A stretch of DNA of 12,601 nucleotides, from the NCBI GenBank assembly GCA_031292035.1, contig JARLHX010000308.1, positions 1 through 12,601 on the forward strand, read 5' to 3'. Shown here one piece after another: positions 1 to 6,601 of the stretch (the stretch's first letter is position 1; each line of letters begins with the position of its first letter). This DNA comes from Negativicutes bacterium (GTDB lineage Bacteria > Bacillota_C > Negativicutes > Sporomusales_B > JARLHX01). The position numbers were made by a program, and so were the translations under genes. The notes under the pieces are model-generated. The model worked only from the letters and a program-made list of their open reading frames with translations, was not told where the DNA came from and did no database searches.

Positions 1-886
1 CCATATCCTGCTGGGTGCTGTCAGCTGAACCAGTCAGGGAGAACTCGCCATAATGGATCAGGTTGGGGTCGATGTGGAGTTCATCTTTGGGGTAGATGCC
101 GGCAAAAATATTGAGCTTGCCGCCGGGGGCCAGCAGAGGGATCATCTGTTCGACCAGGCGGGCCGAGCCAACCGTTACTACAATGCTATCGGCGCCCCAG
201 CCATCGGTAACTTTTTTGACCAGTCCGGGCAGGTCCGCCTCAGTGGGGTTGATGACCCAGTTGGCGCCGAGCTCTTGGGCCTTGACCAGCCGCTCGTTGA
301 GCGGATCCGAAACGATCACCTGAGCGCCAAAGGTGCGCGCCACCTGCATGTGCATCAGGCCAATCGGCCCGGCGCCCGCTACCAGCTGGAATTGGCCCGG
401 GTAAAGATCGAACAAGGTCTGGCCACGAGTAACACAGGCCAGGGGCTCCATAAAAGCGGCCGCTTTCAAACTGGTGCCCGGCTTGAGTGGAAAGACATTT
501 TGCTCTGGCACGCAGACATATTCGCCGTAACCGCCGCGGAACTGCTGAAAGGTGGGGTGGCTGCAGCGGTTGGAGCGCCCAGTGCGGCAGGCCTTGCAGA
601 CCCCGCACTTAACGATCATATCCGGGCAAACGCGCTGCCCGACCTGTATATTCTTGACCCTTTTGCCAATCGCTGCAACCGTGCCCGAGACTTCGTGCCC
701 GAGCACACGCGGAAAAGCTACCGAGGAGGAAAGGCCGGAATAAGCTCGTACATCCCAGGGGCAAATGGCAGCATAAGCCACCTTGATCAGGACTTCGTTC
801 TCGGCGGGCTCATAGATGGGCACCCGGCGGACTTCGACCTGGTTTGGTTTTTCGCACCACATAACTCTCATTTCATTATCGGGCAT
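1..886 (-). CDS. Zinc-dependent medium-chain alcohol/polyol dehydrogenase, C-terminus cut by window edge
   Basis: This is a medium-chain dehydrogenase of the sorbitol/threonine dehydrogenase type, which oxidises an alcohol or polyol with NAD(P)+ in the cytoplasm. About 295 residues are visible; the C-terminal part lies beyond the left edge. Seen in the translation: catalytic zinc ligands C42, H64-E65 (VLGHE) and E147 (MEPLA); structural-zinc cysteines C94, C97, C100 and C108; and the Rossmann motif GAGPIGLMH near 171-179 followed by a strand ending in D194. The residue two after C42, where the family normally has a Ser/Thr of the proton relay, is Trp (ICPWD). The ATG at 886 follows GAGGAG by about 10 nt and overlaps the end of the amidohydrolase gene by 11 nt, which implies translational coupling. 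The substrate is unknown; operon context suggests it oxidises a product of the imported solute. The family call is firm, the substrate is not. Confidence 0.93.
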   Translation of the reverse strand, partial: MPDNEMRVMWCEKPNQVEVRRVPIYEPAENEVLIKVAYAAICPWDVRAYSGLSSSVAFPRVLGHEVSGTVAAIGKRVKNIQVGQRVCPDMIVKCGVCKACRTGRSNRCSHPTFQQFRGGYGEYVCVPEQNVFPLKPGTSLKAAAFMEPLACVTRGQTLFDLYPGQFQLVAGAGPIGLMHMQVARTFGAQVIVSDPLNERLVKAQELGANWVINPTEADLPGLVKKVTDGWGADSIVVTVGSARLVEQMIPLLAPGGKLNIFAGIYPKDELHIDPNLIHYGEFSLTGSADSTQQDM

Positions 887-2057
887 AAAATCGATCTCCT
901 CTTATATAAATTTCGGCGATATCTTGCGGGCCGGCGCGGTGGACGACCGCGCTGACTACATCCTGTTGGTACTCTAGATTCTGGCTGTGCAGATCAAAAG
1001 CGATAAAGCTGGCATGTTTGCCGGGTATGAGGCTGCCCAGCTTATGATCTAAGTGCAGGGTGCGTGCTCCCTCCAGCGTAGCTGCCTTTAGCAGCAGGCG
1101 GGGTTCCAGGGCAGCCGCGTCCCGCTCCTGGCCGCGCAGCAGGCGCGAGGCGAAATCCAGCTCGCGCAGCATATCCGGCGAGGTAAACATGACATTGTCT
1201 GTGCCCAGAGCAAATTTTAACCCGCAGCGAATCCAATCAGCCAGGCGCGGTTGGCCATCTCCCAGGATGCCGTTAGAACGCGGGCAGGCCACGGCCCGGG
1301 TACCTGCTGCGACCAGGCGCTGCAGCTCTTCCGGCGCGGCGTGGGTAAGATGCACCAGGAAATCCGGCTGCCAGTCCAGCAGACGGGCGGGCTGTCCCAG
1401 GCCAGTCTGGCTGCGAGAGCGCATCTCAGTGGAATAGTCCTCGGCGGCATGGGCTGCAAATATTTTGTGCGGATAAGCCGAGCGCAGACGCTTAAGCAGT
1501 TCTGGCGGGTAGGATCCTACGTCTCGTACTCCCAGGCCGTCGGCTTCTTGCAGGACGGCATGCGCCTCAGCTTCAATTTCCTGCGGGCTGTTTGTTTCAG
1601 ACATGCGCCCCAGCACAATCAGCTCTACAGGCAAGCCGGCGGCGGCCTGGCGCAGGGCGCGCACACCTGGCAAGCCCTGTTCGCAGAAGTCGGCCAGGGC
1701 GATGGTACCGTTATGGAGCATCTCGAGCAAGCCGTGCCGCATGCTGGCGAGGTGGGCTTCAGTGCCCTGTACAGTGCGCAAATAGCGATGTTTTAGGCCG
1801 TCCGGTGGGTTAACCACCTTTTCCAAAGGCAGGCCGGCGCCCAGTTCTTTGGCGCCGGTATCACTGACGTGGGTGTGAGCATCGATGAACATTGGGCAAA
1901 GCAGCTTTCCACTCAAGTCCACTGATCGAGCGCCCGGGATTTCTTCGCCTAAAGCCAGGATGCAACCGTTCTCGACCAACAGCGAGTGGCCTATTACCGG
2001 CTGGAGATCGTCTCCTGCCAGGATAACGGCATTGTTATAGCAGGTCAAATCGCTCAT
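876..2057 (-). CDS. Amidohydrolase-superfamily metal-dependent deaminase/hydrolase (COG0402-like)
   Basis: A complete 393-residue amidohydrolase of the cytosine deaminase/SsnA/TrzN type, cytoplasmic, using a TIM-barrel metal site to hydrolyse C-N bonds, often deaminating heterocycles or purines. Metal-site motifs are visible in order: H61 and H63 (FIDAHTHVSD), H203 with E206 (AAHAAED), H236 or H239 (FLVHLTHA), the CPRSN motif at 258-262, and D287 (LGTDN). The N- and C-terminal segments form the usual beta-sandwich (residues 1-55 and about 340-393, with SLIPGKHASFIAFD). The start at 2057 lies 10 nt after the upstream permease stop and has only a weak ribosome site, so it is probably coupled. 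Pairing with a sugar-type ABC importer and a dehydrogenase suggests catabolism of a nitrogen-containing compound, but the substrate cannot be read from sequence. Confidence 0.93.
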   Translation of the reverse strand: MSDLTCYNNAVILAGDDLQPVIGHSLLVENGCILALGEEIPGARSVDLSGKLLCPMFIDAHTHVSDTGAKELGAGLPLEKVVNPPDGLKHRYLRTVQGTEAHLASMRHGLLEMLHNGTIALADFCEQGLPGVRALRQAAAGLPVELIVLGRMSETNSPQEIEAEAHAVLQEADGLGVRDVGSYPPELLKRLRSAYPHKIFAAHAAEDYSTEMRSRSQTGLGQPARLLDWQPDFLVHLTHAAPEELQRLVAAGTRAVACPRSNGILGDGQPRLADWIRCGLKFALGTDNVMFTSPDMLRELDFASRLLRGQERDAAALEPRLLLKAATLEGARTLHLDHKLGSLIPGKHASFIAFDLHSQNLEYQQDVVSAVVHRAGPQDIAEIYIRGDRFYAR

Positions 2058-2067
2058 TGGATGCGGA

Positions 2068-2898
2068 CTAGCCTTTTGAAGCTCCCATGGTCAAACCCTG
2101 GACGAAGTATCGGTTCAGGAAAATCGAGATGATCACTGCGGGAATGATGGCAAATACAGAAAGCGTGGTCATCTGGCCCCAGCTGACGTCGATGGCGCTG
2201 AAGGAAGCCATGATACCCAACGGAATGGTCTTGGTTGCCGGTGAGGTCAGCATTAAGGCAAACAAGAAGTCGTTCCAGCTGTAGATAATACAGTAAAGGG
2301 CCGAAGAGATGATGCCCGGTATGGATAAAGGCAGCGCCACCTGTAAAAAGGCGGTGAAGTGTGAGGCGCCATCTACCAGGGCCGCCTCTTCCATTTCCTG
2401 GGGCACGTCTTTGAAGTAGCTGCGCATCATCCAGACTACGAAGGAAGCATCAAAAGCTGTATCCAGCAGAATCAAGGCCCAATAGGTACCCAGCAGATGG
2501 ACGTCACGCATGATCAGGTAAAAGGGGATCAGTGTGGCGACAGGCGGGGCCATCAGCAATATCAGGAAGAAAAAAGAAGATGAGTTTAGTAATTTCCAGC
2601 GCGTGCGCGCAATAGCGTAGCCGGCCGGCACACCTAGGCCCAGCGATAACAGCGTGGTGCCGGTGGTGATAATCAGGCTATTCTTGATAAACATCAGGTT
2701 CTTGGCATTGGTCAGCGCATCTACATAATTATGCAGTGTAGGTATAAAAAAGAGCCACTGCGGGGGTAAGGTAAAGGCATCCCGGCCATATTTTAAGGAA
2801 GTGGTCAGAAGCCAATACAATGGGATCATGAAGAAAGCAAAGACCAGGACAGTCAGAACCACGATCACAACTTTTTCAAAGGGGCTTTTTCTTATCAT
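2068..2898 (-). CDS. CUT1-family ABC transporter permease, MalG/UgpE-like
   Basis: A 276-residue inner-membrane permease of the carbohydrate-type (CUT1, COG0395) ABC importers. It shows six hydrophobic segments; the first is at about 10-30, and the last runs through the segment before YFVQGLTMGASKG. The cytoplasmic EAA loop at about 168-195 (EEAALVDGASHF followed by LPLSIPG) is the contact site for the ATPase subunit. The C-terminal QGLTMGAxKG ending is typical of MalG-like subunits. It starts 15 nt after the MalF-like gene and pairs with it as a heterodimer. Length is normal for the family. Function as an importer subunit is secure; the solute is unknown. Confidence 0.95.
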   Translation of the reverse strand: MIRKSPFEKVVIVVLTVLVFAFFMIPLYWLLTTSLKYGRDAFTLPPQWLFFIPTLHNYVDALTNAKNLMFIKNSLIITTGTTLLSLGLGVPAGYAIARTRWKLLNSSSFFFLILLMAPPVATLIPFYLIMRDVHLLGTYWALILLDTAFDASFVVWMMRSYFKDVPQEMEEAALVDGASHFTAFLQVALPLSIPGIISSALYCIIYSWNDFLFALMLTSPATKTIPLGIMASFSAIDVSWGQMTTLSVFAIIPAVIISIFLNRYFVQGLTMGASKG

Positions 2899-2913
2899 TT
2901 TACCGCCTGGGGT

Positions 2914-3825
2914 TTAGAGCTGCTGGCGCTCGAGCACCATGATATAAATGACCGCAATGACAGCGACGATGACCAGCAGGATATTGGCCAGCGCCGAAGC
3001 ATAGCCCATATCGAAGAAAACCATGCCGGTCTTATAAATCTGGTAGTTCAGGACGGTGGTCTCGAGACCCGGGCCTCCCGCCGTGGTGGCATAGATGATA
3101 TCAAAAACCTTGAATGATTGCATGGTGCGCAGCAGCAGCGCTACCAAAAAGGTCGGTTTGAGCAGAGGCAGGGTCAAATAAATAAAACTTTGCCAGCGGG
3201 AAGCTCCATCCACCACGGCGGCTTCATAAGGCTCGGTGGGCAGGCATTTCAAACCGGCCAGGAAGATAAACATAATCAAGGGCGTCCATTCCCACACATC
3301 CACCAGGATGACGGCCGGCAGGCCCCAGCCAGGTGTGGCCAGCGCGCCGTTGCCCATATCCCAGCCCACCAACCTGGCGTAGTAGGGGATAATGCCCCAG
3401 CTCACATTGTACATAGCTTTCCACGTCAAACCAATTACAAGCGGGGGTAGGGCCATGGGCAGCAGTAAAAAAGAACGTACGAATTTGGAGAAGGCGTTTT
3501 CCGCAGCCAGCAGCAAGGCCAGCGCCAGACCAAAGGTTATTTCCAACAGCACGGTTCCGATTACAAACAGGAAGGTGGTCTGAAAGGAGCCTAAGACCAC
3601 CGGGTCGCTGAAGGCCTTAATGTAATTATCCAGACCGATGAAAGTCTTGATCTGGTTGGGGTCGGTCAGGCGGTATTTAAAGAAGCTGATCCCAAACGAG
3701 AAAAGCAGTGGGTAAATGGCGATGACAGCCACGAAGACCAAAAGCGGCAGCAACAGCCAGAAATAAGCGCCATCTCCCATCATAAAGCGGCGGTACTTAA
3801 GAGCAAACGAGTTCGTCAATCGCAT
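2914..3825 (-). CDS. CUT1-family ABC transporter permease, MalF/UgpA-like
   Basis: An inner-membrane permease (COG1175-like, about 303 residues from the chosen start) that forms the import channel with the MalG-like partner. Seen: a first membrane segment after MMGDGAYFW, several more hydrophobic helices, and the EAA loop at about 198-225 (YEAAVVDGASRW then LPLLKPT). The reading frame is open to an ATG at 3867, but that codon lies inside a strong stem-loop at 3837-3871, so I prefer a start below it. GGAGG directly abuts the ATG at 3825, which is too close. A TTG two codons later (3819) has GGAGG at an ideal 6-nt distance and may be the true start. The difference is only a few N-terminal residues. 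The solute is unknown. Confidence 0.93.
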   Translation of the reverse strand: MRLTNSFALKYRRFMMGDGAYFWLLLPLLVFVAVIAIYPLLFSFGISFFKYRLTDPNQIKTFIGLDNYIKAFSDPVVLGSFQTTFLFVIGTVLLEITFGLALALLLAAENAFSKFVRSFLLLPMALPPLVIGLTWKAMYNVSWGIIPYYARLVGWDMGNGALATPGWGLPAVILVDVWEWTPLIMFIFLAGLKCLPTEPYEAAVVDGASRWQSFIYLTLPLLKPTFLVALLLRTMQSFKVFDIIYATTAGGPGLETTVLNYQIYKTGMVFFDMGYASALANILLVIVAVIAVIYIMVLERQQL

Positions 3826-3836
3826 CCTCCACGAGA

Positions 3837-3871
3837 GAGGATGGAATGCCCATAACAGGCATCCCATCCTC
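3837..3871 (-). promoter_or_regulatory. Intercistronic stem-loop between binding-protein and permease genes
   Basis: On the transcribed strand the arms GAGGATGGGATGCC and GGCATTCCATCCTC pair over 14 bp with a single G-U wobble, around a 7-nt loop. No T-run follows, so it is not an obvious intrinsic terminator. In binding-protein-dependent transporter operons a hairpin at this place commonly protects the upstream mRNA and lowers downstream expression, giving excess binding protein. That role here is inferred from position. Confidence 0.75.
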
Positions 3872-3896
3872 CACTCATTTTATTCAGGCTACAGAG

Positions 3897-5303
3897 CTAC
3901 TGCCAGTTCTTCAAAATTTGAGCCTGAGCTTTATCCAGCGCGCTTTGGGCGGTATCCTTGCCGACCAGGAATGAGTTGACATAGGTACCCAGGGCATCTT
4001 CGATGATACTGTATTGTGGGATGCGTGGGCGGTAATTGCCGTCGCCCTTCATAAAGGAGTCGAGCAAAATTGGCATCCAGGGCAGAGCCTTGACGATGGC
4101 GGGGTCCTGCATAGTGCTGATGCGCAGCGGCGGGCCGCGGTGCAGCACCCAGTCCTTCTGGACTTCCGGTGAGGCGAACCACTTGATGAACTCCCAGGCA
4201 GCTTCCTGCTTCTTCTTGTCGGAGTCGGCGTTGATGGCCAGACCCCAACCGCCAAAACCATAGACCGGCGCCATGCCGGCTGCAGTAGGCGCCTTAACAA
4301 TATCCACTTTGCCAACGATCTGTGACATAGTAGGATCTTCGTAGTCGTTGCGGGAGATGCTCCAGCCTTCCATCATGGCAACTTTGCCTTCGCGGAAAGC
4401 GGTCTCACGGTCATCCCACCAGAAGTTGGCGTTGCCCGGAGGAGCATATTTGAACAGGGACCCGAAGAATTGGAGTGTCTTGACGTTATCGGGTGTATTG
4501 ACCAGGGGTTTGCCGTTTGCATCCAGAACACTGCCGCCGTGCTGCTGCACGAATGCCATGTAATCCTGCGCTCCGGCCGAGCCAGCGCCCAGCAAAGCGA
4601 TACCGTAAACGCCATGGGCTGGATCATTCAGTTTCTGAGCATCCGCCAGGAGTTCTTCCTGGGTGGTTGGGGGTGTAAGGCCTTTAGCAGCGAAAAGATC
4701 CTTGCGATAGTTCAACACATTGGCGTAGCCGCCAATCGGGAATGAATTTTGGTGTCCCAGATACTCACCTTCCGTCCACATGACCGGGGGAATATCATCC
4801 AAATTGAGGTTGGCCTTGTCCTGAGCGATTAGATCGGTCAGATCCAGGGTGTTTTTGTTGGCGGCGAATTGGCCGGACCAAACGATATCGGTGGTCATCA
4901 GGTCATATTGAGCGGTATGGCCCACGAAATCGGCGGTCAGCTTTTGATAAAGATCATCATAGCCCAACTCATCGACGGTGATGATGATGCCGGTTTGAGC
5001 AGCAAATTTGGGCAGCAGATAGTGCCAGGCCACGACGTACTGGTCAGTCATAGATGCCAGGGTCAGCTCAACACCGTCGTACGGCTTGACCACCTGAGTG
5101 GGCTGGGGAACTGATGTAGGCACAGGGGCCTGGGTAGGCTGGGGCGCCGCTGGAGCCTGGGTGGGCTGAGGCGCGGCCGGAGCTGCCTGGGTGGGCGCCG
5201 GCGCCTGGGTAGCGGCGGGGGCGGGGGTGCATTGTACGGTTGACATCAGCATGGATGCCAGCACGATCACCATGAACGCAACTTTCACGAACTTATTATT
5301 CAT
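3897..5303 (-). CDS. ABC transporter extracellular solute-binding lipoprotein (CUT1, family 1)
   Basis: A 468-residue solute-binding protein of the MalE/UgpB type (COG1653) that would capture the solute outside the membrane and deliver it to the two permeases. Residues 1-24 form a signal peptide ending in a slightly unusual lipobox (STVQC, Gln before the Cys); C25 is the predicted lipid-anchored residue. Residues 26-70 are a Pro/Ala/Thr/Gln linker, a style common in Chloroflexota lipoproteins. The mature domain begins near VELTLAS and contains aromatic-rich segments such as NFWWDDRETAF and GFGGWGLAINAD, typical of sugar-binding family members. The ATG at 5303 is chosen because AAGGAG sits about 8 nt upstream and the signal peptide begins cleanly with MNNKFVK; an upstream in-frame ATG at 5324 lacks this. 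It is the first transporter gene of the operon. Confidence 0.95.
   Translation of the reverse strand: MNNKFVKVAFMVIVLASMLMSTVQCTPAPAATQAPAPTQAAPAAPQPTQAPAAPQPTQAPVPTSVPQPTQVVKPYDGVELTLASMTDQYVVAWHYLLPKFAAQTGIIITVDELGYDDLYQKLTADFVGHTAQYDLMTTDIVWSGQFAANKNTLDLTDLIAQDKANLNLDDIPPVMWTEGEYLGHQNSFPIGGYANVLNYRKDLFAAKGLTPPTTQEELLADAQKLNDPAHGVYGIALLGAGSAGAQDYMAFVQQHGGSVLDANGKPLVNTPDNVKTLQFFGSLFKYAPPGNANFWWDDRETAFREGKVAMMEGWSISRNDYEDPTMSQIVGKVDIVKAPTAAGMAPVYGFGGWGLAINADSDKKKQEAAWEFIKWFASPEVQKDWVLHRGPPLRISTMQDPAIVKALPWMPILLDSFMKGDGNYRPRIPQYSIIEDALGTYVNSFLVGKDTAQSALDKAQAQILKNWQ
5124..5177 (-). repeat. Tandem 27-bp repeat in lipoprotein linker
   Basis: Two adjacent copies encode the identical nonapeptide AAPQPTQAP (residues 43-51 and 52-60), inside a wider Pro/Thr/Gln-rich linker at 5094-5228 that has a third PQPTQ unit. 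The copies differ at synonymous positions. It likely acts as a flexible spacer holding the binding domain away from the membrane. Confidence 0.8.
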
Positions 5304-5507
5304 TGCTGAACTCCTTCCCTCCAAGAAAATATGGTTCGGATTTGTTTGTGAAACTCAAGAGACAATAGTTAAACTCTGGAAAACACCTCCTTTCGGGTAA
5401 GTCTATTTGATTTATTAAAACTTTATACAGACTGGTGGAAAATTGATGCTGACCAGCTAAGAGATTATTGACGCAAGTTCTGGCGTTTCACTATGTGATT
5501 TTTCGGT
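5304..5507 (-). promoter_or_regulatory. Leader region upstream of the ABC operon
   Basis: This 204-nt gene-free stretch lies between the regulator's stop and the binding-protein start, both on the minus strand. I see no convincing terminator, so read-through from the regulator gene is possible. A TATAAA hexamer at 5422-5427 could be a -10 box, but no good -35 lies 16-18 nt above it. There is an inverted repeat CTGGT/ACCAG (5432-5436 and 5452-5456) and a short palindrome TCAC-N3-GTGA at 5488-5498, either of which could be an operator. The GTAC-type operator found upstream of the regulator is absent here. The binding-protein ribosome site AAGGAG is at the end. Confidence 0.4.
5384..5394 (-). 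other. Orphan perfect Shine-Dalgarno sequence in the leader
   Basis: The minus strand reads GAAAGGAGGTG, an almost full complement of the 16S rRNA 3' end, about 80 nt upstream of the binding-protein start. No start codon lies at a usable distance. The nearest is a TTG at 5365, about 18 nt away, opening a 21-codon frame whose TGA overlaps the binding-protein ATG (ATGA). It may be a ribosome standby site or a leader-peptide signal, or chance. Confidence 0.35.
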
Positions 5508-6242
5508 TTAGCGTTCCAGATGAACTGAGTACTTGTACCTTTCTCCGGAGCTGACGATCTGAGAATATTCCACTGGAATATGGTTGATGGTATAGGCCAT
5601 ACCTTCTACCTGCAGCAAGGCAGAGCCGACCGGCACGTCCAGCAAGACGGCGCGTTCTTCGCTTGCCAAAACGGCTTCGATGATCTTATCTGATTCGATC
5701 GGGCGCAGGCCTTTGCGTTCCAGCAGCGACCACAAGGAAATGCAAGCGTACAGTTCTTCTTCGGAAATCGAAGAGCCGGCCGGCAAATTGATATAGGAGA
5801 TACTGAGAACAATGGGTAAATCGTCCGCCAGGCGCAGGCGGTAGAGATACAGAAGCGGCTGATCCGGTGAGGCATGGAACTGCTCGGAGATATAGGCGGG
5901 GGGCACTTTAACACCGCTATCCAACAGCCGGGAAGTCACTGTCTGGCCGCGTTCACGCATATCTTCGGTGAAGCTGGACATGCGCGTAAGGCCGCGCTTG
6001 ATACGAGTGCGCAGGACAAAGGTGCCTTTGCCGGGGATGCGGTGGATGTAACCGTCGTGCTCCATCTCCTGCATGGCCCGGCGCACTGTGGCGCGGCTAA
6101 TCTGGTAATCCCGGGCGAGATCTATTTCTGCCGGGATGGGACAGCCCAGGGGGAATTCATTATTCTCGAATCGCTCAAGGAGAGTTTGTTTGAACTGAAG
6201 ATGGAGGGGAACCGGAGAGTGGTGGTCGAGGGTACCAATCAC
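5508..6242 (-). CDS. GntR-family (HutC subfamily) transcriptional regulator
   Basis: A 244-residue repressor-type regulator: an N-terminal winged helix (about 12-76, with the helix-turn-helix DLARDYQISRATVRRAM and the wing RIPGKGTFV) and a C-terminal UTRA effector-binding domain (about 85-240, GLTRMSSFTEDMRERG onward). The frame stays open to an ATG at 6341, but that codon overlaps the -35 box of the likely promoter. I therefore place the start at the GTG at 6242, which has TAAGGA about 7-8 nt upstream and gives the usual family N-terminus (LDHHSPVPLHLQ). It probably controls itself and the adjacent transporter/catabolic operon, releasing DNA when the imported solute or a metabolite binds the UTRA domain. 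The effector is unknown. Confidence 0.92.
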   Translation of the reverse strand: MIGTLDHHSPVPLHLQFKQTLLERFENNEFPLGCPIPAEIDLARDYQISRATVRRAMQEMEHDGYIHRIPGKGTFVLRTRIKRGLTRMSSFTEDMRERGQTVTSRLLDSGVKVPPAYISEQFHASPDQPLLYLYRLRLADDLPIVLSISYINLPAGSSISEEELYACISLWSLLERKGLRPIESDKIIEAVLASEERAVLLDVPVGSALLQVEGMAYTINHIPVEYSQIVSSGERYKYSVHLER

Positions 6243-6265
6243 AAAATTTTCCTTATAACCCACAT

Positions 6266-6302
6266 AAATGTACGGTCTTAATAAGCAAATGTACGTACAT
6301 TT
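6266..6302. promoter_or_regulatory. Putative GntR operator: 16-bp palindrome plus a phased half-site
   Basis: AAATGTACGTACATTT at 6287-6302 is a perfect palindrome. A further AAATGTAC half-site at 6266-6273 begins exactly 21 bp away, about two helical turns. The GT-N4-AC core fits the general GntR/HutC operator shape. It lies just downstream of the predicted transcription start of the regulator gene, a position suited to autorepression. Confidence 0.7.
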
Positions 6303-6312
6303 CATTGTGTTT

Positions 6313-6341
6313 ATTATTGCACGCCCAGAACGGATTGTCAA
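6313..6341 (-). promoter_or_regulatory. Sigma70-type promoter of the GntR regulator gene
   Basis: On the minus strand, TTGACA (6341-6336) is a perfect -35, separated by exactly 17 nt from AATAAT (6318-6313), a good -10. Transcription would start near 6306 and leave a roughly 60-nt leader before the GTG at 6242 that contains the palindromic operator. Confidence 0.75.
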
Positions 6342-6357
6342 CTAATAGAACTTAGTT
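6340..6357. repeat. Inverted repeat flanking the regulator's -35 box
   Basis: AACTAA and TTAGTT form 6-bp arms with a 6-nt spacer immediately upstream of, and touching, the -35 box of the regulator promoter. It could be a second protein-binding site or simply AT-rich promoter DNA. Confidence 0.3.
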
Positions 6358-6601
6358 TATTTTAATCCTGTGGAATGAGCCCACTTAACAGAATTGATAA
6401 CTCATTCAAAAGCGCCTCGCAAGGGAGTAGCTTGCATGCTTTTTCTCTGGAAGTTCTCAAGGCTTCACTGTATACTTTGTATACAGTCACTTAGCTATAC
6501 AATAACAGCCGAACTGGTACGAAAATTGCTGCTTCCTCATCTTACCGGATAAATATTGCTTCAGGGCTATTTTTTTTGTCGGTTGTTGGAGGAGAACCGG
6601 A
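6358..6601 (+). other. Intergenic leader of the response-regulator gene
   Basis: This gene-free stretch holds the inverted repeat at 6467-6487 and a candidate promoter. It also has a 7-bp inverted repeat GAATGAG/CTCATTC (6373-6379 and 6401-6407) with a long 21-nt loop, and an eight-T tract near 6570-6577 without a preceding stem. The ribosome site GGAGGAG (6588-6594) lies 7 nt before the ATG at 6602. No RNA gene is recognisable. Confidence 0.5.
6467..6487. promoter_or_regulatory. Operator-like inverted repeat upstream of the signalling genes
   Basis: Arms ACTGTATAC and GTATACAGT (perfect 9-bp complement) flank a TTT spacer. The right arm overlaps a possible weak -35 (TTTGTA, 6476-6481) placed 16 nt before TACAAT (6498-6503), which resembles a -10 for the plus-strand gene. 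A dimeric regulator bound here would block that promoter. The sequence differs from the GTAC palindrome near the GntR gene, so a different protein may bind it. Confidence 0.55.

Noticed and set aside
53..955. 300-codon open frame on the plus strand
   Set aside because: It is antisense to the dehydrogenase, whose minus-strand product has full zinc and Rossmann motifs; the plus-strand translation resembles no family.
1251..1796. 181-codon plus-strand open frame
   Set aside because: It is the shadow of the amidohydrolase, whose catalytic motifs are all on the minus strand.
5471..5507. Terminator after the GntR gene
   Set aside because: Only 4-bp complementary arms (ACGC/GCGT, TCAC/GTGA) are present with no T-run on the transcribed strand.
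6243..6341. N-terminal extension of the GntR regulator from ATG 6341
   Set aside because: It would be encoded by the promoter and operator; the translated extension is not family-like, and a GTG with a good ribosome site gives the usual length.
6373..6407. GAATGAG/CTCATTC inverted repeat
   Set aside because: Seven-bp arms with a 21-nt gap in AT-rich DNA are weak; mentioned in the leader description but not called a site.
6541..6580. T-tract before the response-regulator gene as an intrinsic terminator
   Set aside because: No GC-rich stem precedes the eight Ts, and there is no plus-strand gene upstream to terminate.
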